Shown here piece after piece: positions 1-12,162 of a stretch of 64,000 nucleotides of DNA. Source of the stretch: Hippophae tibetana (lineage: Eukaryota; Streptophyta; Magnoliopsida; Rosales; Elaeagnaceae); the NCBI GenBank assembly GCA_037013495.1, contig CM072801.1:105965816-106029815 (forward strand). The letters are read 5' to 3'. The position numbers were made by a program, and so were the translations under genes. The notes under the pieces were generated by a model. It had not been told where the DNA came from. It worked only from the letters and a program-made list of their open reading frames with translations, and made no database searches. How positions within the stretch are numbered: the first letter of the stretch is position 1; every line of letters starts with the position of its first letter.

Positions 1-3000
1 GATCAAATATTGGTTGAACGCCGAAAACAAAGAAAATGAAAATGATACAGTGAATTAAAAGAAAAGTACGAAATGAAATGTAAATAAGAAAATTATGACA
101 ACAAAATGAAAAGAAAAAAACAGACTTGTAGAAATACTTGTTTCTTTAATTGTGATTTGGACCAATAGAATGCAAAAAACAATAAAATGGAAACCTTTAG
201 TAAATCTAATATATTAAGATAGATATTCTATTTTGGGCAACCAAGGCTTCGATACCAAATGATACAAATCTTTTATGCGGACCATTTTGGAAACCATGCA
301 CTCAAAGGAATGAGAAAGATTGAATTGCTAAGAACATGGTTAATATAATCAAATTTGAACAATTAAGAACACGATTATAAAACCACACAAAAATGTGAGA
401 CCAAACTATTACACTTCGGAAAGTAGTGTAAGCGATGGTATTTGGGTTCTAAAAAGTGGACAACTGAACTATTTTTGACATTATGTTTTTGCAATTTGAA
501 ATAAGTTTAGTTTTGATATTTTATAATAGTCGTTTTGATCTATGACTTAAAAGTTATAACAGTTTAAAGTTGGAACCTCAATATATAATTTCTTTTTTTT
601 TAAATTACGAACTCCAGAAATTTTGTTGTTTTTTATTGAGGAGCAAAGATTGGTTGAACACCGAAAACAAAGAACATGAAAATGATATAGTGAATTAAAA
701 GAAAAGTACGAAATGAAATGCAAATAAGAAAACTATGACAACAAAATCAAAAGAAAACAACTGACTTGTATAAATATTTGTTTCTTTAATTGTGATTGGG
801 ACCAAAAGAATGCAAAAAACAATAAAATGGAAACCTTTAGTAAATCTAATATATTAAGATAGATATTCTATTTTGGGTAACCAAGGCTTCGATACCAAAT
901 GATACGGATCTTTTATGCGGACCATTTTGGAAACCATGCACTCAAAGGAATGAGAAAGATTGAATTGCTAAGAACATGGTTAATATAATCAAATTTGAAC
1001 AATTAAGAACACGATTAGAAAACCACGCAAAAATGTGAGACCAAACTATTACACTTCAGAAAGTAGTGTAAGCGACGGTATTTGGGTTCTAAAAAGTGGA
1101 CAACTGAACTATTTTTTACTTTATGTTTTTGCAAATTGAAATGAGTTTAGATTTGATATTTTATAATAGTCGTTTTGATGTATGACTTAAAAGTTATAAC
1201 AGTTTAAAGTTGGAACCTCAATTCATAATTTCTTTTTTTTTAAATTACGAACTCCAGAAATTTTGTTGTTTTTTATTCAGGAGCAAAGATAGGTTGAACA
1301 CCGAAAACAAAAAACATGAAAATGATACATTGAATTAAAAGAAAAGTACGAAATAAATTGCAAATAAGAAAATAATGACAAAAAAATCTAAAGAAAACAA
1401 CAGACTTGTAGAAATAGTTGTTTCTTTAATTGTGATAAGGACCAAAAGAATGGAAAAAACAATAAAATGGAAACCTTTAGTAAATCTAATATATTAAGAT
1501 AGATATTCTATTTTGGGCAACCAAGACTTCGATACCAAATGATACGGATCTTTTATGGGACCATTTTGGAAAACATGCACTCAACGGAATGAGAAAGATT
1601 GAATTGCTAAGAACATGGTTAATATAATCAAATTTGAACAATTAAGAACACGATTAGAAAACCACGCAAAAATGTGAGACCAAACTATTACACTTCGGAA
1701 AGTAGTGTAAGCAACGGTATTTGGGTTCTAAAAAGTGGACAACTGAACTATTTTTTACTTTATGTGTTTGCAAATTGAAATGAGTTTAGATTTGATATTT
1801 TATAATAGTCGTTTTGATGTATGACTTAAAAGTTATAACAGTTAATAGTTGGAACCGCAAGACATAATTTCTTTTTTTTAAATTACGAACTCCAGAAATT
1901 TTGTTGTTTTTTATTCAGGATCAAATATTGGTTGAACGCCGAAAACAAAGAAAATGAAAATGATACAGTGAATTAAAAGAAAAGTAAAAAATGAAATGCA
2001 AATAAGAAAATTATGACAACAAAATGAAAAGAAAACAACAGACTTGTAGAAATACTTGTTTCTTTAATTGTGATTTGGACCAATAGAATGCAAAAAACAA
2101 TAAAATGGAAACCTTTAGTAAATCTAATATATTAAGATAGATATTCTATTTTGGGCAACCAAGGCTTCGATACCAAATGATACAAATCTTTTATGCGGAC
2201 CATTTTGGAAACCATGCACTCAAAGGAATGAGAAAGATTGAATTGCTAAGAACATGGTTAATATAATCAAATTTGAACAATTAAGAACACGATTATAAAA
2301 CCACACAAAAATGTGAGACCAAACTATTACACTTCGGAAAGTAGTGTAAGCGATGGTATTTGGGTTCTAAAAAGTGGACAACTGAACTATTTTTGACTTT
2401 ATGTTTTTGCAATTTGAAATAAGTTTAGATTTGATATTTTATAATAGTCGTTTTGATCTATGACTTAAAAGTTATAACAGTTTAAAGTTGGAACCTCAAT
2501 ATATAATTTCTTTTTTTTTAAATTACGAACTCCAGAAATTTTGTTGTTTTTTATTGAGGAGCAAAGATAGGTTGAACACCGAAAACAAAGAACATGAAAA
2601 TGATACAGTGAATTAAAAGAAAAGTACGAAATGAAATGAAAATAAGAAATTAATGACAACACAATCTAAAGAAAACAAAACACTTGTAGAAATTGTTGTT
2701 TCTTTAATTGTGATTTGGACCAAAAGAATGCAAAAAACAATAAAATGGAAACCTTTAGTAAATCTAATATATTAAGATAGATATTCTATTTTGGGCAACC
2801 AAGGTTTCGATACCAAATGATACGGATCTTTTATGCGGACCATTTTGGAAACCATGCACTCAAAAGAATGAGAAAGATTGAATTGCTAAGAACATGGTTA
2901 ATATAATCAAATTTGAAAAATTAAGAACACGATTAGAAAACCACTCAAAAATGTGAGACCAAACTATTAGAGTCGGAAAGTAGTGTAAGCGATGGAATTT

Positions 3001-5116
3001 GGGTTCTAAAAAGTGGACAACTGAACTATTTTTTACTTTATGTGTTTGCAAATTGAAATGAGTTTAGATTTGATATTTTATAATAGTCGTTTTGATGTAT
3101 GACTTAAAAGTTATAACAGTTTATAGTTGGAACCTCAATACATAATTTCTTTTTTTTAAATTACGAACTCCAGAAATTATGTTGTTTTTTATTCAGGATC
3201 AAATATTGGTTGAACGCAGAAAACAAAGAACATGAAAATGATACAGTGAATTAAAAGAAAAGTACGAAATGAAATGCAAATAAGAAAATTATGACAACAA
3301 AATCAAAAGAAAACAACAGACTTCTAGAAATATTTGTTTCTTTAATTGTTATTTGGACCAAAAGAATGCAAAAAACAATAAAATGGAAACCTTTAGTAAA
3401 TCTAATATATTAAGATAGATATTCTATTTTGGGCAACCAAGGCTTCGATACCAAATGATACAGATCTTTTATGCGGACCATTTTGGAAACCATGCACTCA
3501 ACGGAATGAGAAAGATTGAATTGCTAAGAACATGGTTAATATAATCAAATTTGAACAATTAAGAACACGATTATAAAACCACGCAAAAATGTGAGACCAA
3601 ACTATTACACTTCAGAAAGTAGTGTAAGCGATGGTATTTGGGTTCTAAAAAGTGGACAACTGAACTATTTTTGACTTTATGTTTTTGCAATTTGAAATAA
3701 GTTTAGATTTGATATTTTATAATAGTCGTCTTGATCTATGACTTAAAAGTTATAACAGTTTAAAGTTGGAACCTCAATATATAATTTCTTTTTTTTTAAA
3801 TTACGAACTCCAGAAATTTTGTTGTTTTTTATTGAGGAGCAAAGATAGGTTGAACACCGAAAACAAAGAACATGAAAATGATATAGTGAATTAAATGAAA
3901 AGTACGAAATGAAATGCAAATAAGAAAACTATGACAACAAAATCAAAAGAAAACAACTGACTTGTATAAATATTTGTTTCTTTAATTGTGATTGGGACCA
4001 AAAGAATGCAAAAAACAATAAAATGGAAACCTTTAGTAAATCTAATATATTAAGATAGATATTCTATTTGGGGCAACCAAGGCTTCGATACCAAATGATA
4101 CGGATCTTTTATGCGGACCATTTTGGAAACCATGCACTCAAAGGAATGAGAAAGATTGAATTGCTAGGAACATGGTTAATATAATCAAATTTGAACAATT
4201 AAGAACACGATTAGAAAACCACGCAAAAATGTGAGACCAAACTATTACACTTCAGAAAGTAGTGTAAGCGACGGTATTTGGGTTCTAAAAAGTGGACAAC
4301 TGAACTATTTTTTACTTTATGTTTTTGCAAATTGAAATGAGTTTAGATTTGATATTTTATAATAGTCGTTTTGATGTATGACTTAAAAGTTATAACAGTT
4401 TAAATTGGAACCTCAATAAATAATTTCTTTTTTTTTTAATTACGAACTCCAGAAATTTTGTTGTTTTTTATTGAGGAGCAAAGATAGGTTGAACACCGAA
4501 AACAAAGAACATGAAAATGATACAGTGAATTAAAAGAAAAGTACGAAATGAAATGAAAATAAGAAATTAATGACAACACAATCTAAAGAAAACAAAACAC
4601 TTGTAGAAATAGTTGTTTCTTTAATTGTGATTTGGACCAAAAGAATGCAAAAAACAATAAAATGGAAACTTTAGTAAATCTAATATATTAAGATAGATAT
4701 TCTATTTTGGGCAACCAAGGTTTCGATACCAAATGATACGGATCTTTTATGCGGACCATTTTGGAAACCATGCACTCAAAAGAATGAGAAAGATTGAATT
4801 GCTAAGAACATGGTTAATATAATCAAATTTGAAAAATTAAGAACACGATTAGAAAACCACTCAAAAATGTGAGACCAAACTATTACACTTCGGAAAGTAG
4901 TGTAAGCAACGGTATTTGGGTTCTAAAAAGTGGACAACTGAACTATTTTTTACTTTATGTTTTTGCAAATTGAAATGAGTTTAGATTTGATATTTTATAA
5001 TAGTCGTTTTGATGTATGACTTAAAAGTTATAACAGTTTAAAGTTGGAACCTTGATAAATAATTTCTTTTTTTTTAAATTACGAACTCCAGAAATTTTGT
5101 TGTTTTTTTTTTTGAG
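1..5116. repeat. Left irregular block, monomers 1-8
   Basis: Monomers start at 1, 641, 1281, 1919, 2559, 3197, 3837 and 4476 (638-641 bases each). Copies resemble each other at mixed spacings. Monomer 1 matches 1919 (1,918 bases). 2559 matches 4476 (1,917 bases; both have the ACACAATC variant and AACAAAACACTTG). 641 matches 3837 (3,196 bases; both have AACTGACTTGTATAAATA). These look like fragments of a three-monomer register shuffled by unequal exchange. 3197 carries the CTTCTAGAAATA marker that also heads the regular L trimers downstream. Confidence 0.85.
409..431. repeat. Inverted repeat TTACACT-N9-AGTGTAA (example copy)
   Basis: TTACACT at 409-415 and AGTGTAA at 425-431 are perfect reverse complements across a 9-base loop (TCGGAAAGT). 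The pair recurs once per monomer at this place in most copies, for example in all nine monomers of the three L trimers. The loop is 8 bases in M A-type monomers. In some variants the left arm becomes TTAGAGT, TTAGACT or TTATACT, which breaks the pairing. It could form a small hairpin or be a dyad binding site; function is unknown. Confidence 0.75.
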
Positions 5117-5770
5117 GAGCAAAGATAGGTTGATAACCGAAAACAAAGAGCAGGAAAATGATACAGTGAATTAAAAGAAAAGTACGAAATGAAATGCAAA
5201 TAAGAAAATAATGACAACAAAATCTAAGGAAAACAAAGGACTTGTAGAAATATTTGTTTCTTTAATTATGATTTGGTGAAAAGAATACAAAAAACAATAA
5301 AATGGAAAACTTTATTAAATTGCAAATTCAAAAAATAGATATATTAAGAGAGATATTCTATTTTGGGCAACCAAGGCTTCGATACCAAATGATACGGATC
5401 TTTTATGCGGACCATTTTGGAAACCATGCACTCAAAGGAATGAGAAAGATTGAATTGCTAAGAACATGGTTAATATAATCAAATTTGAACAATTAAGAAC
5501 ACGATTAGAAAACCACGCAAAAATGTGAGACCAAACTATTACACTTCAGAAAGTAGTGTAAGCGACGGTATTTGGGTTCTAAAAAGTGGACAACTCAACT
5601 ATTTTTTACTTTATGTTTTTGCAAATTGAAATGAGTTTAGATTTGATATTTTATAATAGTCGTTTTGATGTATGACTTAAAAGTTATAACAGTTTAAAGT
5701 TGGAACCTCAATTCATAATTTCTTTTTTTTTAAATTACGAACTCCAGAAATTTTGTTGTTTTTTATTCAG
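5117..5770. repeat. Mosaic long-class monomer (654 bases)
   Basis: This is the only long-class monomer in the first 16 kb. Its head (GGTTGATAACCGAAAAC, GAGCAGG) and the T-run before it match the A-type monomers of the M trimer near 19.2 kb. Its middle (AAAGGACTTGTAGAAATA, TTTAATTATGATTTGG, GGAAAACTTTATTAAAT and the AAATTCAAAAAATAG insert) matches the S-type and related monomers after 32 kb. Its tail (ACACTTCAGAAAG, GCGACGG, CAACTCAACTATT) matches the second member of the L trimer. It therefore joins variants from three array segments. The TAAATTGCAAATTC form of the insert is seen only here. Confidence 0.8.
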
Positions 5771-6408
5771 GAGCAAAGATAGGTTGAACACCGAAAACAA
5801 AAAACATGAAAATGATACATTGAATTAAAAGAAAAGTACGAAATGAAATGCAAATAAGAAAATAATGACAACAAAATCTAAAGAAAACAACAGACTTGTA
5901 GAAATAGTTGTTTCTTTAATTGTGATAAGGACCAAAAGAATGGAAAAAACAATAAAATGGAAACCTTTAGTAAATCTAATATATTAAGATAGATATTCTA
6001 TTTTGGGCAACCAAGGCTTCGATACCAAATGATACGGATCTTTTATGGGACCATTTTGGAAACCATGCACTCAACGGAATGAGAAAGATTGAATTGCTAA
6101 GAACATGGTTAATATAATCAAATTTGAACAATTAAGAACACGATTAGAAAACCACGCAAAAATGTGAGACCAAACTATTACACTTCGGAAAGTAGTGTAA
6201 GCGACGGTATTTGGGTTCTAAAAAGTGGACAACTGAACTATTTTTTACTTTATGTTTTTGCAAATTGAAATGAGTTTAGATTTGATATTTTATAATAGTC
6301 GTTTTGATGTATGACTTAAAAGTTATAACAGTTTATAGTTGGAACCTCAATACATAATTTCTTTTTTTTAAATTACGAACTCCAGAAATTATGTTGTTTT
6401 TTATTCAG
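5771..6408. repeat. L-type third-member monomer outside the regular trimers
   Basis: This 638-base monomer has the AAAAAACATGAAAATG and GATAAGGACC markers of the third member of the L trimer, and it directly precedes the first complete trimer. With the tail of the preceding mosaic it looks like the end of a partial L unit. Confidence 0.8.
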
Positions 6409-8326
6409 GATCAAATATTGGTTGAACGCCGAAAACAAAGAACATGAAAATGATACAGTGAATTAAAAGAAAAGTACGAAATGAAATGCAAATAAGAAAA
6501 TTATGACGACAAAATCAAAAGAAAACAACAGACTTCTAGAAATATTTGTTTCTTTAATTGTTATTTGGACCAAAAGAATGCAAAAAACAATAAAATGGAA
6601 ACCTTTAGTAAATCTAATATATTAAGATAGATATTCTATTTTGGGCAACCAAGGCTTCGATACCAAATGATACAGATCTTTTATGCGGACCATTTTGGAA
6701 ACCATGCACTCAACGGAATGAGAAAGATTGAATTGCTAAGAACATGGTTAATATAATCAAATTTGAAAAATTAAGAACACGATTATAAAACCACGCAAAA
6801 ATGAGAGACCAAACTATTACACTTCAGAAAGTAGTGTAAGCGATGGTATTTGGGTTCTAAAAAGTGGACAACTGAACTATTTTTGACTTTATGTTTTTGC
6901 AATTTGAAATAAGTTTAGATTTGATATTTTATAATAGTCGTTTTGATCTATGACTTAAAAGTTATAACAGTTTAAAGTTGAAACATCAATATATAATTTC
7001 TTTTTTTTTAAATTACGAACTCCAGAAGATTTGTTGTTTTTTATTGAGGAGCAAAGATAGGTTTAACACAGAAAACAAAGAACAGGAAAATGATACAATG
7101 AATTAAAAGAAAAGTACGAAATGAAATGCAAATAAGAAAACTATGACAACAAAATCAAAAGAAAAAAACAGACTTGTAGAAATAGTTGTTTCTTTAATTG
7201 TGATTGGGACCAAAAGAATGAAAAAAACAATAAAATGGAAACGTTTAGTAAATCTAATATATTAAGATAGATATTCTATTTTGGGCAACCAAGGCTTCGA
7301 TACCAAATGATACGGATCTTTTATGCGGACCATTTTGGAAACCATGCACTCAAAGGAATGAGAAAGATTGAATTGCTAAGAACATGGTTAATATAATCAA
7401 ATTTGAACAATTAAAAACACGATTAGAAAACCACGCAAAAATGTGAGACCAAACTATTACACTTCAGAAAGTAGTGTAAGCGACGGTATTTGGGTTCTAA
7501 AAAGTGGACAACTCAACTATTTTTTACTTTATGTTTTTGCAAATTGAAATGAGTTTAGATTTGATATTTTATAATAGTCGTTTTGATGTATGACTTAAAA
7601 GTTATAACAGTTTAAAGTTGGAACCTCAATTCATAATTTCTTTTTTTTTAAATTACGAACTCCAGAAATTTTGTTGTTTTTTATTCAGGAGCAAAGATAG
7701 GTTGAACACCGAAAACAAAAAACATGAAAATGATACATTGAATTAAAAGAAAAGTACGAAATGAAATGCAAATAAGAAAATAATGACAACAAAATCTAAA
7801 GAAAACAACAGACTTGTAGAAATAGTTGTTTCTTTAATTGTGATAAGGACCAAAAGAATGGAAAAAACAATAAAATGGAAACCTTTAGTAAATCTAATAT
7901 ATTAAGATAGATATTCTATTTTGGGCAACCAAGGCTTCGATACCAAATGATACGGATCTTTTATGGGACCATTTTGGAAACCATGCACTCAACGGAATGA
8001 GAAAGATTGAATTGCTAAGAACATGGTTAATATAATCAAATTTGAACAATTAAGAACACGATTAGAAAACCACGCAAAAATGTGAGACCAAACTATTACA
8101 CTTCGGAAAGTAGTGTAAGCGACGGTATTTGGGTTCTAAAAAGTGGACAACTGAACTATTTTTTACTTTATGTTTTTGCAAATTGAAATGAGTTTAGATT
8201 TGATATTTTATAATAGTCGTTTTGATGTATGACTTAAAAGTTATAACAGTTTATAGTTGGAACCTCAATACATAATTTCTTTTTTTTAAATTACGAACTC
8301 CAGAAATTATGTTGTTTTTTATTCAG
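6409..8326. repeat. L trimer HOR, copy 1 (1,918 bases)
   Basis: Monomers at 6409 (640), 7049 (640) and 7689 (638). Member 1 has GATCAAATATTGG and CTTCTAGAAATA. Member 2 has GGTTTAACACAG and CAACTCAACTATT. Member 3 has AAAAAACATG, GATAAGGACC and a GGGACCATTTTGG form that lacks one C. The unit repeats twice more in register. Private differences include ATGACGAC at about 6504 and CAGAAGATTTG at about 7023. Confidence 0.92.
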
Positions 8327-10244
8327 GATCAAATATTGGTTGAACGCCGAAAACAAAGAACATGAAAATGATACAGTGAATTAAAAGAAAAGTACGAAAT
8401 GAAATGCAAATAAGAAAATTATGACAACAAAATCAAAAGAAAACAACAGACTTCTAGAAATATTTGTTTCTTTAATTGTTATTTGGAACAAAAGAATGCA
8501 AAAAACAATAAAATGGAAACCTTTAGTAAATCTAATATATTAAGATAGATATTCTATTTTGGGCAACCAAGGCTTCGATACCAAATGATACAGATCTTTT
8601 ATGCGGACCATTTTGGAAACCATGCACTCAACGGAATGAGAAAGATTGAATTGCTAAGAACATGGTTAATATAATCAAATTTGAACAATTAAGAACACGA
8701 TTATAAAACCACGCAAAAATGTGAGACCAAACTATTACACTTCAGAAAGTAGTGTAAGCGATGGTATTTGGGTTCTAAAAAGTGGACAACTGAACTATTT
8801 TTGACTTTATGTTTTTGCAATTTGAAATAAGTTTAGATTTGATATTTTATAATAGTCGTTTTGATGTATGACTTAAAAGTTATAACAGTTTAAAGTTGAA
8901 ACCTCAATATATAATTTCTTTTTTTTTAAATTACGAACTCCAGAAATTTTGTTGTTTTTTATTGAGGAGCAAAGATAGGTTTAACACAGAAAACAAAGAA
9001 CAGGAAAATGATACAATTAATTAAAAGAAAAGTACGAAATGAAATGCAAATAAGAAAACTATGACAACAAAATCAAAAGAAAAAAACAGACTTGTAGAAA
9101 TAGTTGTTTCTTTAATTGTGATTGGGACCAAAAGAATGAAAAAAACAATAAAATGGAAACGTTTAGTAAATCTAATATATTAAGATAGATATTCTATTTT
9201 GGGCAACCAAGGCTTCGATACCAAATGATACGGATCTTTTATGCGGACCATTTTGGAAACCATGCACTCAAAGGAATGAGAAAGATTGAATTGCTAAGAA
9301 CATGGTTAATATAATCAAATTTGAACAATTAAAAACACGATTAGAAAACCACGCAAAAATGTGAGACCAAACTATTACACTTCAGAAAGTAGTGTAAGCG
9401 ACGGTATTTGGGTTCTAAAAAGTGGACAACTCAACTATTTTTTACTTTATGTTTTTGCAAATTGAAATGAGTTTAGATTTGATATTTTATAATAGTCGTT
9501 TTGATGTATGACTTAAAAGTTATAACAGTTTAAAGTTGGAACCTCAATTCATAATTTCTTTTTTTTTAAATTACGAACTCCAGAAATTTTGTTGTTTTTT
9601 ATTCAGGAGCAAAGATAGGTTGAACACCGAAAACAAAAAACATGAAAATGATACATTGAATTAAAAGAAAAGTACGAAATGAAATGCAAATAAGAAAATA
9701 ATGACAACAAAATCTAAAGAAAACAACAGACTTGTAGAAATAGTTGTTTCTTTAATTGTGATAAGGACCAAAAGAATGGAAAAAACAATAAAATGGAAAC
9801 CTTTAGTAAATCTAATATATTAAGATAGATATTCTATTTTGGGCAACCAAGGCTTCGATACCAAATGATACGGATCTTTTATGGGACCATTTTGGAAACC
9901 ATGCACTCAACGGAATGAGAAAGATTGAATTGCTAAGAACATGGTTAATATAATCAAATTTGAACAATTAAGAACACGATTAGAAAACCACGCAAAAATG
10001 TGAGACCAAACTATTACACTTCGGAAAGTAGTGTAAGCGACGGTATTTGGGTTCTAAAAAGTGGACAACTGAACTATTTTTTACTTTATGTTTTTGCAAA
10101 TTGAAATGAGTTTAGATTTGATATTTTATAATAGTCGTTTTGATGTATGACTTAAAAGTTATAACAGTTTATAGTTGGAACCTCAATACATAATTTCTTT
10201 TTTTTAAATTACGAACTCCAGAAATTATGTTGTTTTTTATTCAG
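8327..10244. repeat. L trimer HOR, copy 2 (1,918 bases)
   Basis: Monomers at 8327, 8967 and 9607, with the same lengths (640, 640, 638) and markers as copy 1. It shares TTTGGAACAAAAG in member 1 and GATACAATTAATT in member 2 with copy 3 but not copy 1, so copies 2 and 3 look like the most recent duplication. Confidence 0.92.
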
Positions 10245-12162
10245 GATCAAATATTGGTTGAACGCCGAAAACAAAGAACATGAAAATGATACAGTGAATT
10301 AAAAGAAAAGTACGAAATGAAATGCAAATAAGAAAATTATGACAACAAAATCAAAAGAAAACAACAGACTTCTAGAAATATTTGTTTCTTTAATTGTTAT
10401 TTGGAACAAAAGAATGCAAAAAACAATAAAATGGAAACCTTTAGTAAATCTAATATATTAAGATTGATATTCTATTTTGGGCAACCAAGGCTTCGATACC
10501 AAATGATACAGATCTTTTATGCGGACCATTTTGGAAACCATGCACTCAACGGAATGAGAAAGATTGAATTGCTAAGAACATGGTTAATATAATCAAATTT
10601 GAACAATTAAGAACACGATTATTAAACCACGCAAAAATGTGAGACCAAACTATTACACTTCAGAAAGTAGTGTAAGCGATGGTATTTGGGTTCTAAAAAG
10701 TGGACAACTGCACTATTTTTGACTTTATGTTTTTGCAATTTGAAATAAGTTTAGATTTGATATTTTATAATAGTCGTTTTGATGTATGACTTAAAAGTTA
10801 TAACAGTTTAAAGTTGAAACCTCAATATATAATTTCTTTTTTTTTAAATTACGAACTCCAGAAATTTTGTTGTTTTTTATTGAGGAGCAAAGATAGGTTT
10901 AACACAGAAAACAAAGAACAGGAAAATGATACAATTAATTAAAAGAAAAGTACGAAATGAAATGCAAATAAGAAAACTATGACAACAAAATCAAAAGAAA
11001 AAAACAGACTTGTAGAAATAGTTGTTTCTTTAATTGTGATTGGGACCAAAAGAATGAAAAAAACAATAAAATGGAAACGTTTAGTAAATCTAATATATTA
11101 AGATAGATATTCTATTTTGGGCAACCAAGGCTTCGATACCAAATGATACGGATCTTTTATGCGGACCATTTTGGAAACCATGCACTCAAAGGAATGAGAA
11201 AGATTGAATTGCTAAGAACATGGTTAATATAATCAAATTTGAACAATTAAGAACACGATTAGAAAACCACGCAAAAATGTGAGACCAAACTATTACACTT
11301 CAGAAAGTAGTGTAAGCGACGGTATTTGGGTTCTAAAAAGTGGACAACTCAACTATTTTTTACTTTATGTTTTTGCAAATTGAAATGAGTTTAGATTTGA
11401 TATTTTATAATAGTCGTTTTGATGTATGACTTAAAAGTTATAACAGTTTAAAGTTGGAACCTCAATTCATAATTTCTTTTTTTTTAAATTACGAACTCCA
11501 GAAATTTTGTTGTTTTTTATTCAGGAGCAAAGATAGGTTGAACACCGAAAACAAAAAACATGAAAATGATACATTGAATTAAAAGAAAAGTACGAAATGA
11601 AATGCAAATAAGAAAATAATGACAACAAAATCTAAAGAAAACAACAGACTTGTAGAAATAGTTGTTTCTTTAATTGTGATAAGGACCAAAAGAATGGAAA
11701 AAACAATAAAATGGAAACCTTTAGTAAATCTAATATATTAAGATAGATATTCTATTTTGGGCAACCAAGGCTTCGATACCAAATGATACGGATCTTTTAT
11801 GGGACCATTTTGGAAACCATGCACTCAACGGAATGAGAAAGATTGAATTGCTAAGAACATGGTTAATATAATCAAATTTGAACAATTAAGAACACGATTA
11901 GAAAACCACGCAAAAATGTGAGACCAAACTATTACACTTCGGAAAGTAGTGTAAGCGACGGTATTTGGGTTCTAAAAAGTGGACAACTGAACTATTTTTT
12001 ACTTTATGTTTTTGCAAATTGAAATGAGTTTAGATTTGATATTTTATAATAGTCGTTTTGATGTATGACTTAAAAGTTATAACAGTTTATAGTTGGAACC
12101 TCAATACATAATTTCTTTTTTTTAAATTACGAACTCCAGAAATTATGTTGTTTTTTATTCAG
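10245..12162. repeat. L trimer HOR, copy 3 (1,918 bases)
   Basis: Monomers at 10245, 10885 and 11525 (640, 640, 638). Nearly identical to copy 2, with isolated substitutions such as AGATTGATATTC in place of AGATAGATATTC near 10464 and ATTATTAAACC near 10619. The first substitution removes an in-frame stop and creates a spurious 63-codon frame, which shows how these frames arise. Confidence 0.92.

Noticed and set aside
1..4. Window starts exactly at a GATC, suggesting a restriction-cloned end
   Set aside because: GATC occurs several times in most monomers, so a chance start is likely and nothing else supports a clone end.
409..431. Possible CENP-B box around CTTCGGAAAGTAG
   Set aside because: The core TTCG is present, but the spaced A and the CGGG of the box are not. 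CTTCGATACC also fails.
446..460. Possible RNA polymerase III B box at GGGTTCTAAAAAGTG
   Set aside because: It does not match GGTTCGANNCC beyond GGTTC, no A box lies at a suitable distance, and no tRNA fold is visible.
1..640. Smaller internal subrepeat within the monomer
   Set aside because: Scanning the monomer by eye, I found only micro-repeats such as GAAATGAAATG and A/T runs, with no clear half- or quarter-length period. A self dot plot of the consensus would settle it.
2860..3051. Recurring ~63-codon minus-strand open frame, seen again at 14385, 16317, 17595, 18873, 20792 and many later sites
   Set aside because: It lies inside the satellite monomer and recurs only where chance removes stops. 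It differs between monomers by substitutions without regard to protein sense, and it has no visible start context or known domain. It is a shadow of the repeat.
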